Origin: an uncultured Chthoniobacterales bacterium
GTDB lineage: Bacteria; Verrucomicrobiota; Verrucomicrobiia; Chthoniobacterales; UBA10450
NCBI GenBank assembly: GCA_955652255.1
Contig: CATPAW010000181.1
Location: forward strand, 1-29,494
Reading direction: 5' to 3'
DNA length: 29,494 nt
Shown: positions 21,592 to 29,487 of the stretch, one piece after another
Layout: the number at the start of each line of letters is the position of its first letter
How positions within the stretch are numbered: the first letter of the stretch is position 1
Made by a program: the position numbers and the translations under genes
Notes under the pieces: generated by a model
The model's database searches: none
What the model saw: the letters and a program-made list of their open reading frames with translations, nothing else
Told to the model about the DNA's origin: nothing

Positions 21592-22614
21592 ATGACGAAA
21601 CTTCACAAGCTGAGCGGCAAATTCCTCGGGCTGATCATCGCGTTCGGGTTGGGCGCGACGGCATCGGCGCAAATGACGATCAATGGCGCGGGCGCGACGT
21701 TTCCTTATCCGATCTATTCGAAATGGTTCGACGATTACACAAAAGTCGATCCATCAGTGCGTTTTAATTATCAATCAATCGGTTCCGGCGGCGGACAAAA
21801 ACAGATCACCGCCCAAACCGTGGATTTTGGCGCGTCGGATGGGCCGATGAGCGATGAGAACCTCGCCAAAGCGCCGGGAAAAATTTTGCACATCCCAACT
21901 GTGGCCGGCGCCGATGTGGTCACTTATAATTTGCCCGGAAGTCCCGCGTTAAAGTTCGACGCGGACACGATCACGGGAATTTTCCTCGGCCAGATCAAGA
22001 AGTGGAACGATCCGAAGATCGCAGCGCTCAATGCAGGAGTAAATTTGCCGGACCAGGAAATCGTGGTGGTCCATCGCTCGGATGGAAGCGGAACCACTTA
22101 TATTTGGACCGACTATCTGAGCAAGGTGAGCGCGGAGTGGAAACAGAAAGTCGGCACGAATACTTCAGTGAATTGGCCATCCGGTCTCGGGGGTAAAGGA
22201 AATGAAGGCGTCGCGGGCCAGGTGAAGCAAACCCCGGGTGCAATTGGTTACGTGGAATTGATTTACGCGATTCAAAACAAAATGCCGTATGCGGACGTGA
22301 AGAATTCGGCGGGCAAGTTCGTGAAGCCGTCGGTCGAATCGATCACTGCGGCGATGGCGACGGCGCAAATCCCGGAGGACTTTCGCTTTTCAATCACGAA
22401 CGCGCCGGGGAATGATTCATACCCGATCGCCGGCGCAACCTGGCTTCTCGTTTACGAGCAGCAAAAAGACGCGGCCAAAGGCAAAAAGCTGGTCGAGTTT
22501 CTGAAATGGGCGCTGACCAAAGGCGAAGACATGGCGAAGAACCTGGATTATGCGCCGCTGCCGGCTGATTTGTGCGAACGCGTGTTGAAGCGGGTGGACG
22601 AAATCAAAATGTAA
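21592..22614 (+). CDS. pstS: Phosphate ABC transporter substrate-binding protein
   Basis: Periplasmic high-affinity phosphate binder that feeds PstCAB. It is 340 residues from ATG 21592; a GTG at 21574 is possible but would put MRQFRR before the signal peptide. The signal peptide is MTKLHKLSGKFLGLIIAFGL plus GATASA (cut about residue 26). The mature protein begins with INGAGATFPYPIYSKW. Phosphate contacts are expected in SIGSGGG (62-68), the DFGASDGPMSD loop and HRSDGSGTTYIWTDYL, all conserved in PstS. It is first in the pstS-pstC-pstA-pstB-phoU order with short gaps, preceded by a candidate Pho box, so it is presumably induced by phosphate starvation. Confidence 0.93.
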   Translation: MTKLHKLSGKFLGLIIAFGLGATASAQMTINGAGATFPYPIYSKWFDDYTKVDPSVRFNYQSIGSGGGQKQITAQTVDFGASDGPMSDENLAKAPGKILHIPTVAGADVVTYNLPGSPALKFDADTITGIFLGQIKKWNDPKIAALNAGVNLPDQEIVVVHRSDGSGTTYIWTDYLSKVSAEWKQKVGTNTSVNWPSGLGGKGNEGVAGQVKQTPGAIGYVELIYAIQNKMPYADVKNSAGKFVKPSVESITAAMATAQIPEDFRFSITNAPGNDSYPIAGATWLLVYEQQKDAAKGKKLVEFLKWALTKGEDMAKNLDYAPLPADLCERVLKRVDEIKM

Positions 22615-22629
22615 CGCGCACACGCCACC

Positions 22630-23616
22630 ATGCCAATTGCTGTTGCTCCCGAAAGGCCCGCCGTAAGATCGACAATCGATCGGATGGCGCCGCCATCGGG
22701 CCTCGGCGACAAGGTGTTCAAATGGTTCACGCTGGCGATGGCGCTCGCGGTCGTGGCGCTGGTGTTTTTGGTCGGATGGCAATTGGCGCGCGGCTCGTCA
22801 CTCGCCATCCGCCGGTTCGGTTTTCATTTTCTCGCCACTTCGACATGGGACCCGGTCGCGGAACAGTTCGGCGCGCTTCCGTTTATTTACGGCACGGCCA
22901 TTTCTTCGCTCATCGCCCTGATCATCTCGGTGCCGCTCAGCATCGCGACCGCCGTTTATTTGACGGAACTCGCGCCGCTTTGGATTCGGCAACCGATTGT
23001 TTCATTGATCGAAATGCTCGCGGCGATCCCAAGCGTGATCCTCGGTTTGTGGGGAATTTTTGTAATGATTCCGTGGCTGCGTGATCATCCATTCCCGTTC
23101 TTGAAAAAAATCTTTGGTTGGACGCCGTTTTTCAGCGGACCGATCTACGGGGTCAGCATGCTTGCGGGCGGCATCATTATCGCGGTGATGATTCTGCCCA
23201 TCATCACTTCGGTTTCGCGCGAGATTCTGCGCTCGGTTCCCAACTTGCAGCGCGAAGCAGCGTACGCGCTGGGCGCAACGCGATGGGAAGTCACGCGCAT
23301 TGCGGTGCTCAGTTACGCAAAGAAAGGGCTTTTTGGCGCGGTGATTCTCGGACTCGGTCGCGCCCTGGGCGAAACCATGGCAGTGACGATGGTGATCGGG
23401 AACACGCCGCAAATCCGCGCTTCATTATTTGCGCCGGGTTACACCCTCGCGAGCGTGATCGCAAATGAGTTTACCGAAGCGACGACTGACGTTTACCTGC
23501 AAGCGTTGTTCGAAATCGGCCTGGTTCTTTTCGGAATCACGATCCTAGCGAATCTTCTCGCGCAACTGCTTTTGAAAACGATGGGATCGACAATAAAAAG
23601 CGGCGCTGTCCAATGA
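22630..23616 (+). CDS. pstC: Phosphate ABC transporter permease PstC
   Basis: A 328-residue inner-membrane subunit of the phosphate importer. A charged cytoplasmic start of about 30 residues is followed by hydrophobic spans (for example MALAVVALVFLVGW, FIYGTAISSLIALIISVPL, ILGLWGIFVMI, MLAGGIIIAVMILPIIT). The ABC-permease coupling loop is REAAYALGATRWEVTRIAVL, which docks on PstB. GRALGETMAVTMVIGN is the typical PstC C-terminal block. The start has no Shine-Dalgarno. Its 5' part contains an AGATCGACA copy (22666-22674) in the poorly conserved N-terminal tail, encoding RST. The stop overlaps the pstA start as ATGA (23613-23616). Confidence 0.93.
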   Translation: MPIAVAPERPAVRSTIDRMAPPSGLGDKVFKWFTLAMALAVVALVFLVGWQLARGSSLAIRRFGFHFLATSTWDPVAEQFGALPFIYGTAISSLIALIISVPLSIATAVYLTELAPLWIRQPIVSLIEMLAAIPSVILGLWGIFVMIPWLRDHPFPFLKKIFGWTPFFSGPIYGVSMLAGGIIIAVMILPIITSVSREILRSVPNLQREAAYALGATRWEVTRIAVLSYAKKGLFGAVILGLGRALGETMAVTMVIGNTPQIRASLFAPGYTLASVIANEFTEATTDVYLQALFEIGLVLFGITILANLLAQLLLKTMGSTIKSGAVQ

Positions 23617-24461
23617 AGAACAGTCATTTTTGGCGAAAAACGAAGAGCGCGCTCGCTTCAGCCGCGTCGTTTGTGTGTGCATTGCTGGTAATCGCGCCAC
23701 TCGCGCTCGTATTTTTGCATCTGCTCCGCAGCGGGGCCAGCGCGGTGAACTGGTCGTTCTTCACGGAATTACCGAAACCGGTCGGCGTCGCGGGCGGCGG
23801 CATGGTGAACGCGATCGCCGGGTCATTCGAATTGCTTGGGCTCGCCGCGCTGGTTGGCGTTCCGGTTGGGGTCTTCGGCGGCGTTTATCTCGCCGAGTAC
23901 GGAACGGTGCGTGGAAATTGGCTGCTTCGCTTCGTCGCCGATGTGCTCAACGGCGTTCCATCAATCATTTGGGGCGTGGTGGTTTACGGTTTGGTTGTTT
24001 TGCGCTTCAAAAGTTTTTCCGCTTACGCGGGCGGGCTCGCGCTCGGCTTCATCATGATTCCACTGATCATGCGCACGACGGAGGAAGTCCTCTTGCTCGT
24101 GCCGGCTGGTTATCGCGAAGCATCGCTTGCTCTCGGCATTAGCCGCTGGAAAACAATCGTGCACATCGTGATGAAGACGGCGCTCAAGGGCATCGTCACG
24201 GCCATTCTCCTCGCGCTGGCACGCGTCGCTGGAGAAACTGCGCCATTGCTTTTCACCGCGTTTGGGAACCGGTTTTGGAACCACGACCTGAGCGAGCCGA
24301 TCGCGGCTCTGCCGTTGCAAATTTTCAGCTACGCCATTTCGCCATATGATGACTGGCATCGACAGGCCTGGGCCGGCGCGCTCGTGCTGGTGGTAACGAT
24401 CTTCTTTGTTAATATTCTGGTTCGCTTTCTCACCCGCGAACGAGTTGCCCGAGTTCTCTGA
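23613..24461 (+). CDS. pstA: Phosphate ABC transporter permease PstA
   Basis: A 282-residue partner of PstC with about six transmembrane spans; the first is near residues 15-33 (AASFVCALLVIAPLALVFL). The gate region has GMVNAIAGSFELLGLAALVG, and the coupling loop facing PstB is YREASLALGISRWKTIVHIVM. ALARVAGETAPLLFTAFGNR is the PstA-specific block near the C-terminus. It imports phosphate as a heterodimer with PstC. Its ATG overlaps the pstC stop by four bases, and its stop TGA shares one base (24461) with the pstB start, indicating tight translational coupling and equal subunit amounts. Confidence 0.93.
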   Translation: MKNSHFWRKTKSALASAASFVCALLVIAPLALVFLHLLRSGASAVNWSFFTELPKPVGVAGGGMVNAIAGSFELLGLAALVGVPVGVFGGVYLAEYGTVRGNWLLRFVADVLNGVPSIIWGVVVYGLVVLRFKSFSAYAGGLALGFIMIPLIMRTTEEVLLLVPAGYREASLALGISRWKTIVHIVMKTALKGIVTAILLALARVAGETAPLLFTAFGNRFWNHDLSEPIAALPLQIFSYAISPYDDWHRQAWAGALVLVVTIFFVNILVRFLTRERVARVL

Positions 24462-25321
24462 TGGAAAGCGCCGCGATAATTGATCCGCCGATGATCACGC
24501 CCGTCTCATTGCCGCAGCAACAGGTGGCCTCCGGCTCCGAGCCCGCCGATGTCGCGCCCGAGCGCCCGCCTGCCTTTGCGGTGGAACGATTGTCGATCTT
24601 TTATGGCGAAAAGAAAGCGATCGAGGACGTGACTCTCACCATTCCGTCCAAAATGATCACAGCCATCATCGGCCCGAGCGGTTGCGGCAAATCCACTCTT
24701 CTGCGCTCGCTCAATCGCATGCACGAGCTCGCTCCAAACACACGGATCGAAGGCAAAGTGCTTTTTGCCGGCGATGACATCTATGCGCCTGAGGTCGATC
24801 CAGTCGTCATCCGCCGGCGCATCGGAATGGTTTTTCAAAAATCGAATCCATTTCCAACCATGTCGATTGCGGAGAACGTTCTCGTCGGTTTAAAACTGAA
24901 CGGTGTGCGCGATCGCGCCTTCCTGCGCGAGCGGCTCGAGCAATCGCTCCGGATGGCGGCGCTATGGGACGAAGTGAAAAATGATCTGCACAAACCCGGC
25001 ATCAGCTTGTCCGGTGGTCAACAGCAGCGGCTTTGCATCGCGCGCGCCATCGCGGTTGAGCCGGAAGTTCTTCTGATGGATGAACCCGCTTCCGCGCTCG
25101 ACCCGATTGCAACCGCGAAAATCGAGGAGCTCATCCACGAGCTTAGTGCCAATTACACCGTCGTCATCGTCACGCATAACATGCAGCAGGCCGGACGGTG
25201 CTCCGATTACACCGCCTTTCTTTACCTCGGGCGACTGATCGAGTTTGCGTCGACGACAAAGATTTTCACAAATCCGAGCGAACGACAGACGGAAGATTAT
25301 ATTACTGGCCGGTTCGGCTGA
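24461..25321 (+). CDS. pstB: Phosphate ABC transporter ATP-binding protein
   Basis: The ATPase that drives PstCA. It has 286 residues, with an N-terminal tail of about 35 residues (rich in Pro/Glu) that is longer than in E. coli. Walker A is GPSGCGKST (71-79), the Q loop lies in MVFQKSNPFPTMS, the ABC signature is LSGGQQQRL (183-191), Walker B is VLLMDEP (203-209) and the switch histidine is in VTHNMQQA. The NPFPTMS and GQQQRLCIARAIA signatures are specific for PstB among ABC ATPases. In the Pho system PstB also takes part in signalling to PhoR via PhoU. The phoU gene follows ten bases downstream. An AGATCGACA copy (24591) lies inside, antisense. Confidence 0.95.
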   Translation: MESAAIIDPPMITPVSLPQQQVASGSEPADVAPERPPAFAVERLSIFYGEKKAIEDVTLTIPSKMITAIIGPSGCGKSTLLRSLNRMHELAPNTRIEGKVLFAGDDIYAPEVDPVVIRRRIGMVFQKSNPFPTMSIAENVLVGLKLNGVRDRAFLRERLEQSLRMAALWDEVKNDLHKPGISLSGGQQQRLCIARAIAVEPEVLLMDEPASALDPIATAKIEELIHELSANYTVVIVTHNMQQAGRCSDYTAFLYLGRLIEFASTTKIFTNPSERQTEDYITGRFG

Positions 25322-25331
25322 TTAGACCGAC

Positions 25332-26015
25332 ATGGTTACAAAGCATATTCTTGGAACTTTTGATGAGGCGCTCGCCTCACTGCGCAACAATGTGCTCATG
25401 ATGGCCGGGCTGACCGAGCGCAGCCTTGATCGCGCGATGAAAGGATTGTTCCAAAGGGACGACGATCTTTGCGCAAACGCCATCGCCGATGACGAGGAAA
25501 TCGACCAGTTGGAAATACAGATCGACAAGGACGGCGTAGATGTGCTCATGCGTTTTCAACCTCTGGCTTCCGATCTCCGTCGTGTCGTCTCGGCCATGAA
25601 ACTTTCTTCTAACCTCGAGCGCATGGCCGATCAAGCAACAAACATCGCGCGCCGGGCGCGCAAGCTGAACCGGCATCCGGCGCTGCCGGAGCTGGAATTG
25701 ATCGCGCCGATGCACGCCCACGCCATGTCGATGTTCAAGGACAGCATCGACGCGTATGTGCGCGAGGACGTGCAGCTCGGGCGAGCTGTGGTACCGCGCG
25801 ATGAAAAGCTGGATGAATTGAATCGCGTCGCCAGCCGGCGCTTGATCCAGCGAATGGCGGAAGATCCCGATCAGTTGCGTGGTTATCTGAATTTAATGTT
25901 CATTGCGCGACATCTCGAACGCGTGGGCGATCACGCCACCAACATCGCCGAGGACGCGGTCTATGCGGCTGCGGCCGAAGACATCCGGCATCAGCAGTTT
26001 GTCGCTTCCAGCTAG
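25332..26015 (+). CDS. phoU: Phosphate signalling and transport regulator PhoU
   Basis: A 227-residue protein of two similar three-helix bundles with metal-binding acidic motifs: DDEEIDQLEIQID near residues 55-67, NLERMADQATNIARRA near 94-109, and RHLERVGDHATNIAEDAVY near 193-211. The paired ER.(A/G)D.ATNIA motifs are the PhoU signature. The protein bridges PstB and PhoR, holding PhoR in its phosphatase state when phosphate is plentiful and limiting toxic over-import. It is the last gene of the pst operon, the usual place. The bases right before the ATG form AGACCGACA (25324-25332), one mismatch from the dispersed 9-mer, and an exact copy lies at 25519. Confidence 0.93.
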   Translation: MVTKHILGTFDEALASLRNNVLMMAGLTERSLDRAMKGLFQRDDDLCANAIADDEEIDQLEIQIDKDGVDVLMRFQPLASDLRRVVSAMKLSSNLERMADQATNIARRARKLNRHPALPELELIAPMHAHAMSMFKDSIDAYVREDVQLGRAVVPRDEKLDELNRVASRRLIQRMAEDPDQLRGYLNLMFIARHLERVGDHATNIAEDAVYAAAAEDIRHQQFVASS

Positions 26016-26088
26016 CGGCGGGGTTGCCCGGATGGCCACGCGACACGAAAGTGATTGCGACCACATTCCGTTGCCGACCTTGAAGTAA

Positions 26089-28320
26089 ATGCAGCAAGCC
26101 AGCGCCAAAGTCACTGAAGAACAGCCGGTTGATCAACCGAGTGTCGTCGCCACAACCGATGTTCCAATTGCGCGCGATTTTTCCGATCCGGCAAATTTCA
26201 TCAACCGCGAGTTGAGCTGGCTCGAATTCAATCGCCGCGTCCTCGAAGAAGCGCAGGACGCGACGCAGCCGCTGATCGAGCGGGTCAAGTTCCTCACTAT
26301 TTTCAGCTCAAACCTGGACGAGTTTTTCGAGATTCGGGTCGCCGGAATCAAACAACAAATCGAGAGCGAGACCAGCGATGTCGGTCCCGACGGATTGAGT
26401 CCGACCGAGACGTTCAACAGCATCCGGCGAGTCGTGAGCGAGCTGGTCGCGACCCAATATGCGCTTTGGAACGCCGAACTGCTCCCGCAGCTTGCCAAGA
26501 ATGGAATTCGCGTCCGCGAAGTGTCGCACCTGAACGCCAAGCGCGCGGCCTGGGCGCATCGTTATTTTCAAAAGGAAGTCTTTCCGATGCTGACGCCCCT
26601 CGCTGTCGACGCCAGTCATCCGTTCCCGCAACTCTTGAACAAGAGCCACAATTTGCTCGTGCGTGCTAAGGCGCAACGCGGGGGCGAGCCGTTGCATGCG
26701 ATCGTGCAAGTGCCGCGGGTTGTTCCCCGTCTGATCGCGATGCCGCGCGGAAAAGACGCGGACGAACCATGGGATTACATTTATCTCGCTTCTCTGATCA
26801 AGCAGCACACCGATGAGTTGTTTCCTGGTTTGATCCTCGAAGGTGTGCATGCCTTTCGTGTTACTCGCAATAGCGACCTCTACATCGACGAGGAGGAAGC
26901 GGAGAATCTGTTGCGCACAATCGAGCAGGAACTGCGGCGTTCCCGTCGGGGCGATGCGGTACGATTGGAAGTGGAAACTGATTGCCCGAAAGATTTTCTC
27001 GAGCTGCTTTGCGGATTTTTTGATCTCACCGAGGCCGACACCTACAAGGTCGATGGTCCGCTCTCGATGACGCATCTGGCGCCGCTCATCAGTAACGACA
27101 CCTTTGCCAAACTGAAAGACCGGCCTTTTCAACCAGGACACGACCCCGCGCTTCCGCCGCATGCGGATATTTTTGAGGTTCTGCGCCGGCAGGATATTCT
27201 CCTTCATCACCCCTACGACAGTTTTGATCCCATTGTCGATCTAATCGAAGAAGCGGCGCAGGATCTGCAAGTGCTTGCCATCAAGATCACGCTTTATCGT
27301 ACCGGCGGCGATTCGCCCATTGTCGCAGCGCTCATCGATGCGGCCAATGCGGGCAAACAAGTGACGGCTATCGTCGAGTTGCGCGCGCGCTTCGACGAAG
27401 CGGTCAACATTCAATGGGCTCGCCGGCTGGAAGAGGCTGGCGCGCATGTCATCTATGGCGTGGTCGGATTGAAGACGCATTGCAAAATGCTTTTGGTCGT
27501 CCGCCGCGATGCCGATCGCATTCGCCATTACGTCCAGCTCGGCACGGGCAATTACAATCCACGAACTGCGCGCATCTATACTGATTGGAGCTTCTTCACC
27601 ACCGAACCACAATTGACCGAGGAAGTCGGGATCGTTTTTAATACAATCACCGGCCTGGCCGCTTATCCTGGTTTGAAGAAGTTGATGGTCGCGCCTTTCG
27701 ATATGAAGCAACGCCTGATCGGCTTCATCGAGCGCGAACGCGATCACGCACGCGCGGGCAAACCGGCGCGCATCATCGCGAAACTCAACTCGCTGGTCGA
27801 TCAAGAGGTCATCGAAAAACTTTACGAAGCCTCCTGCGCGGAGGTGACGATCGACTTGATCGTGCGCGGCATCTGCTGTTTGCGTCCGAAAATTCCGGGC
27901 TTGAGTGAAAACATCCGCGTCATCAGCATTGTAGGACGCTTCCTCGAGCACAGCCGGATTTATTACTTTGCGAATGCCGGCACGCCGGAAGTTTTCTTAT
28001 CGAGCGCGGATTGGATGCCGCGAAACTTTTTGCGGCGCGTCGAGGTCGCATTTCCAATCGAAAATCCAGCGTTGCGCGACAACATCATCAACGAAGTGCT
28101 TCCGCGGTTCCTAAATGACCGGGTAAAAGCGCGCGAGCTTCAGCCGAGTGGAAGTTATCGACGGTTGAAGCCAGAGGGACCGGAGCCCAGCGCGCAAGCG
28201 CAATGGCATTTCCGGGAACGTTCGCGGGAGCGCGCGAAAAAGCTTGGTCGCAAAAAAACGCCCCGGGCTGATAAGTTGATTCCCATCACGGTTGCGCCAC
28301 CGCCACCGAAACAATCATGA
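26089..28320 (+). CDS. ppk1: Polyphosphate kinase 1
   Basis: Reversibly builds long polyphosphate chains from ATP. It is 743 residues with the normal domain order. The N-terminal domain starts at FINRELSWLEFNRRVLEEA (about 36-54). The head region carries FLTIFSSNLDEFFEIRVAG. Two phospholipase-D-like catalytic domains follow. The first has HHPYDSF and the phosphohistidine H464 in GLKTHCKML. The second has H621 in VGRFLEHSRIYYF. A lysine/arginine-rich tail ends the protein. The position directly after pst-phoU indicates that imported phosphate is stored as polyphosphate. The stop overlaps the start of the ROK kinase as ATGA. An AGATCGACA copy (27234) lies inside, antisense. Confidence 0.96.
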   Translation: MQQASAKVTEEQPVDQPSVVATTDVPIARDFSDPANFINRELSWLEFNRRVLEEAQDATQPLIERVKFLTIFSSNLDEFFEIRVAGIKQQIESETSDVGPDGLSPTETFNSIRRVVSELVATQYALWNAELLPQLAKNGIRVREVSHLNAKRAAWAHRYFQKEVFPMLTPLAVDASHPFPQLLNKSHNLLVRAKAQRGGEPLHAIVQVPRVVPRLIAMPRGKDADEPWDYIYLASLIKQHTDELFPGLILEGVHAFRVTRNSDLYIDEEEAENLLRTIEQELRRSRRGDAVRLEVETDCPKDFLELLCGFFDLTEADTYKVDGPLSMTHLAPLISNDTFAKLKDRPFQPGHDPALPPHADIFEVLRRQDILLHHPYDSFDPIVDLIEEAAQDLQVLAIKITLYRTGGDSPIVAALIDAANAGKQVTAIVELRARFDEAVNIQWARRLEEAGAHVIYGVVGLKTHCKMLLVVRRDADRIRHYVQLGTGNYNPRTARIYTDWSFFTTEPQLTEEVGIVFNTITGLAAYPGLKKLMVAPFDMKQRLIGFIERERDHARAGKPARIIAKLNSLVDQEVIEKLYEASCAEVTIDLIVRGICCLRPKIPGLSENIRVISIVGRFLEHSRIYYFANAGTPEVFLSSADWMPRNFLRRVEVAFPIENPALRDNIINEVLPRFLNDRVKARELQPSGSYRRLKPEGPEPSAQAQWHFRERSRERAKKLGRKKTPRADKLIPITVAPPPPKQS

Positions 28321-29006
28321 AGAAGAAGATTTTGGTCATCGATGTCGGCGGCACGCACGTGAAGTTGATGATCTCCCGCGCAGAGAAGCGCAAGTTCAAG
28401 TCGGGAGCGCGCATGACGCCGCGGCAAATGGTGTCGCAAATCAAACCGCTCATTGCCGATTGGAAATTCGACTTTGTCTCGATGGGATTTCCGGCGCCCG
28501 TGGTGAATGGGCGCATCGCCAGCGAACCCAAACATCTCGGCCACGGCTGGGTCGGATTTAATTTCGAGAAGGCGCTCAGTAAACCGGTCCGCCTGATCAA
28601 CGACGCCGCCATGCAAGCGCTCGGCAGTTACCGCGGTGGTCGAATGCTTTTTCTCGGACTCGGCACCGGCCTCGGTTCGACTTTTGTTTGGGCCAACACC
28701 GTCCTCCCGCTCGAACTCGGCGATTTGCCCTATCGTGATCGCGCAATCATCGAAGATTATCTTGGCCGGCCCGGCCTGGAACGGCTTGGCGAAAAAGAAT
28801 GGAAGCGCGAGGTTGAATTCGCGGTCGCGCAATTGAAGAAATCTCTCGTCGCCGACTACGTCGTGCTCGGCGGCGGCAACACCAAAAAGTTGGATTCACT
28901 TCCGGAAGGAGTTGAGCGCGGACATAATCGGAACGCGTGCCTTGGCGGCACGCGTCTGTGGCAAATAGAACCGCGCACCCGTCGCCCGAAGTGGCGCATC
29001 CTCTAA
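28317..29006 (+). CDS. ROK-family sugar kinase, probable polyphosphate glucokinase
   Basis: A 229-residue kinase with the ASKHA/ROK fold. Phosphate-1 motif is LVIDVGGTHVKLMIS (about 6-20), the region SMGFPAPVVNG follows, the likely catalytic aspartate is in LINDAAMQALG, and the phosphate-2 loop is LGLGTGLGSTFV. A zinc-binding CxCGxxGC motif of repressor-type ROK proteins is absent, as in polyphosphate glucokinases (PpgK). It is translationally coupled to ppk1 by an ATGA overlap (28317-28320), which supports use of polyphosphate instead of ATP to phosphorylate glucose. ATP may also be used; the donor cannot be told from sequence. The last 40 residues are polar and not conserved-looking. Confidence 0.75.
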   Translation: MKKKILVIDVGGTHVKLMISRAEKRKFKSGARMTPRQMVSQIKPLIADWKFDFVSMGFPAPVVNGRIASEPKHLGHGWVGFNFEKALSKPVRLINDAAMQALGSYRGGRMLFLGLGTGLGSTFVWANTVLPLELGDLPYRDRAIIEDYLGRPGLERLGEKEWKREVEFAVAQLKKSLVADYVVLGGGNTKKLDSLPEGVERGHNRNACLGGTRLWQIEPRTRRPKWRIL

Positions 29007-29017
29007 AACCAGCCATA

Positions 29018-29026
29018 AGATCGACA
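29018..29026 (+). repeat. AGATCGACA motif whose last base starts the sixA codon ATG
   Basis: A copy in the form ATAAGATCGACATG: the final A of the 9-mer is the A of the sixA ATG (29026). It is one of three intergenic copies, two of which sit exactly at gene starts. Confidence 0.8.
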
Positions 29027-29487
29027 TGTACCTTTATTTTCTCAGACACGGCGAAGCGGATTGGCCAGACTGGAAAAAGCCCGACGACGAACGTCCGCTG
29101 ACCAAGCGGGGCAAAAAAGAGATGCACGAAGTCGGCGCGTTCCTTGCCCGAATCAAAGCGCGGCCTGATCTCATCCTGACCAGCCCGCTGCCGCGCGCAT
29201 CGCAAACAGCGAAAATTGCGGCCGAGCATCTCAAAATAAAATGTCGCGAAGAAAAATTGCTCGCGCCTGGCTTTGGGCATTCGCAGCTTAAACGTTTAAT
29301 TGAAAAACATCCTGCCGAGAGCTTGATGCTCGTCGGTCACGAACCGGATTTCACGGAAACGATTTCTGCCCTGACTGGCGCGTCGCTTAAACTCGCGAAG
29401 GCGGGCGTCGCACTGGTCGATGTCAATGTTTCTTCAGGCAATGGAAGATTGCTCTGGCTATTCCCACCGAAGGTCATGAAGAAGTAA
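29026..29487 (+). CDS. sixA: Phosphohistidine phosphatase SixA-like
   Basis: A 153-residue histidine-phosphatase (phosphoglycerate-mutase superfamily) protein. The catalytic RHGEAD motif carries the phosphorylated H8, R53 is probably in TSPLPRASQTA, and the second catalytic histidine H105 is in VGHEPDF. The very short chain without extra lids is typical of SixA. SixA removes phosphate from phosphohistidines, such as in phosphorelay Hpt domains (ArcB) or the PTS(Ntr) protein. Here its position after the ROK kinase and the phosphate genes fits a role in tuning phosphosignalling, but the target is unknown. The gap to the preceding stop is 19 bases and is mostly the AGATCGACA motif. Confidence 0.85.
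   Translation: MYLYFLRHGEADWPDWKKPDDERPLTKRGKKEMHEVGAFLARIKARPDLILTSPLPRASQTAKIAAEHLKIKCREEKLLAPGFGHSQLKRLIEKHPAESLMLVGHEPDFTETISALTGASLKLAKAGVALVDVNVSSGNGRLLWLFPPKVMKK

Larger units (their letters stand above)
690..29026. repeat. Dispersed 9-mer AGATCGACA, 25 exact copies across the window
   Basis: Start positions of AGATCGACA, plus strand: 690, 2407, 6254, 6519, 7606, 10282, 15344, 16222, 17332, 17675, 18398, 22666, 25519, 29018. Start positions of its complement TGTCGATCT: 1656, 6021, 8963, 11236, 12963, 18816, 19526, 20815, 21071, 24591, 27234. The base before is A in 20 of 25 and the base after is A or T in 24 of 25, so the consensus is WAGATCGACAW. Ten copies are the exact 12-mer AAGATCGACAAT. 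Copies with one mismatch also occur, for example at 2589, 4180, 4533, 4626, 6101, 16291, 16952, 20215, 23584 and 25324. The longest gap is 2416-6020. Confidence 0.85.

Noticed and set aside
690..29026. Explaining the repeated 9-mer by Dam-type GATC methylation alone
   Set aside because: GATC also occurs in many other contexts here. The enrichment is for the whole non-palindromic 9- to 12-mer, so a bare GATC site does not account for it.
690..29026. CRISPR array
   Set aside because: The repeated word is short, irregularly spaced over kilobases, in both orientations and inside genes.
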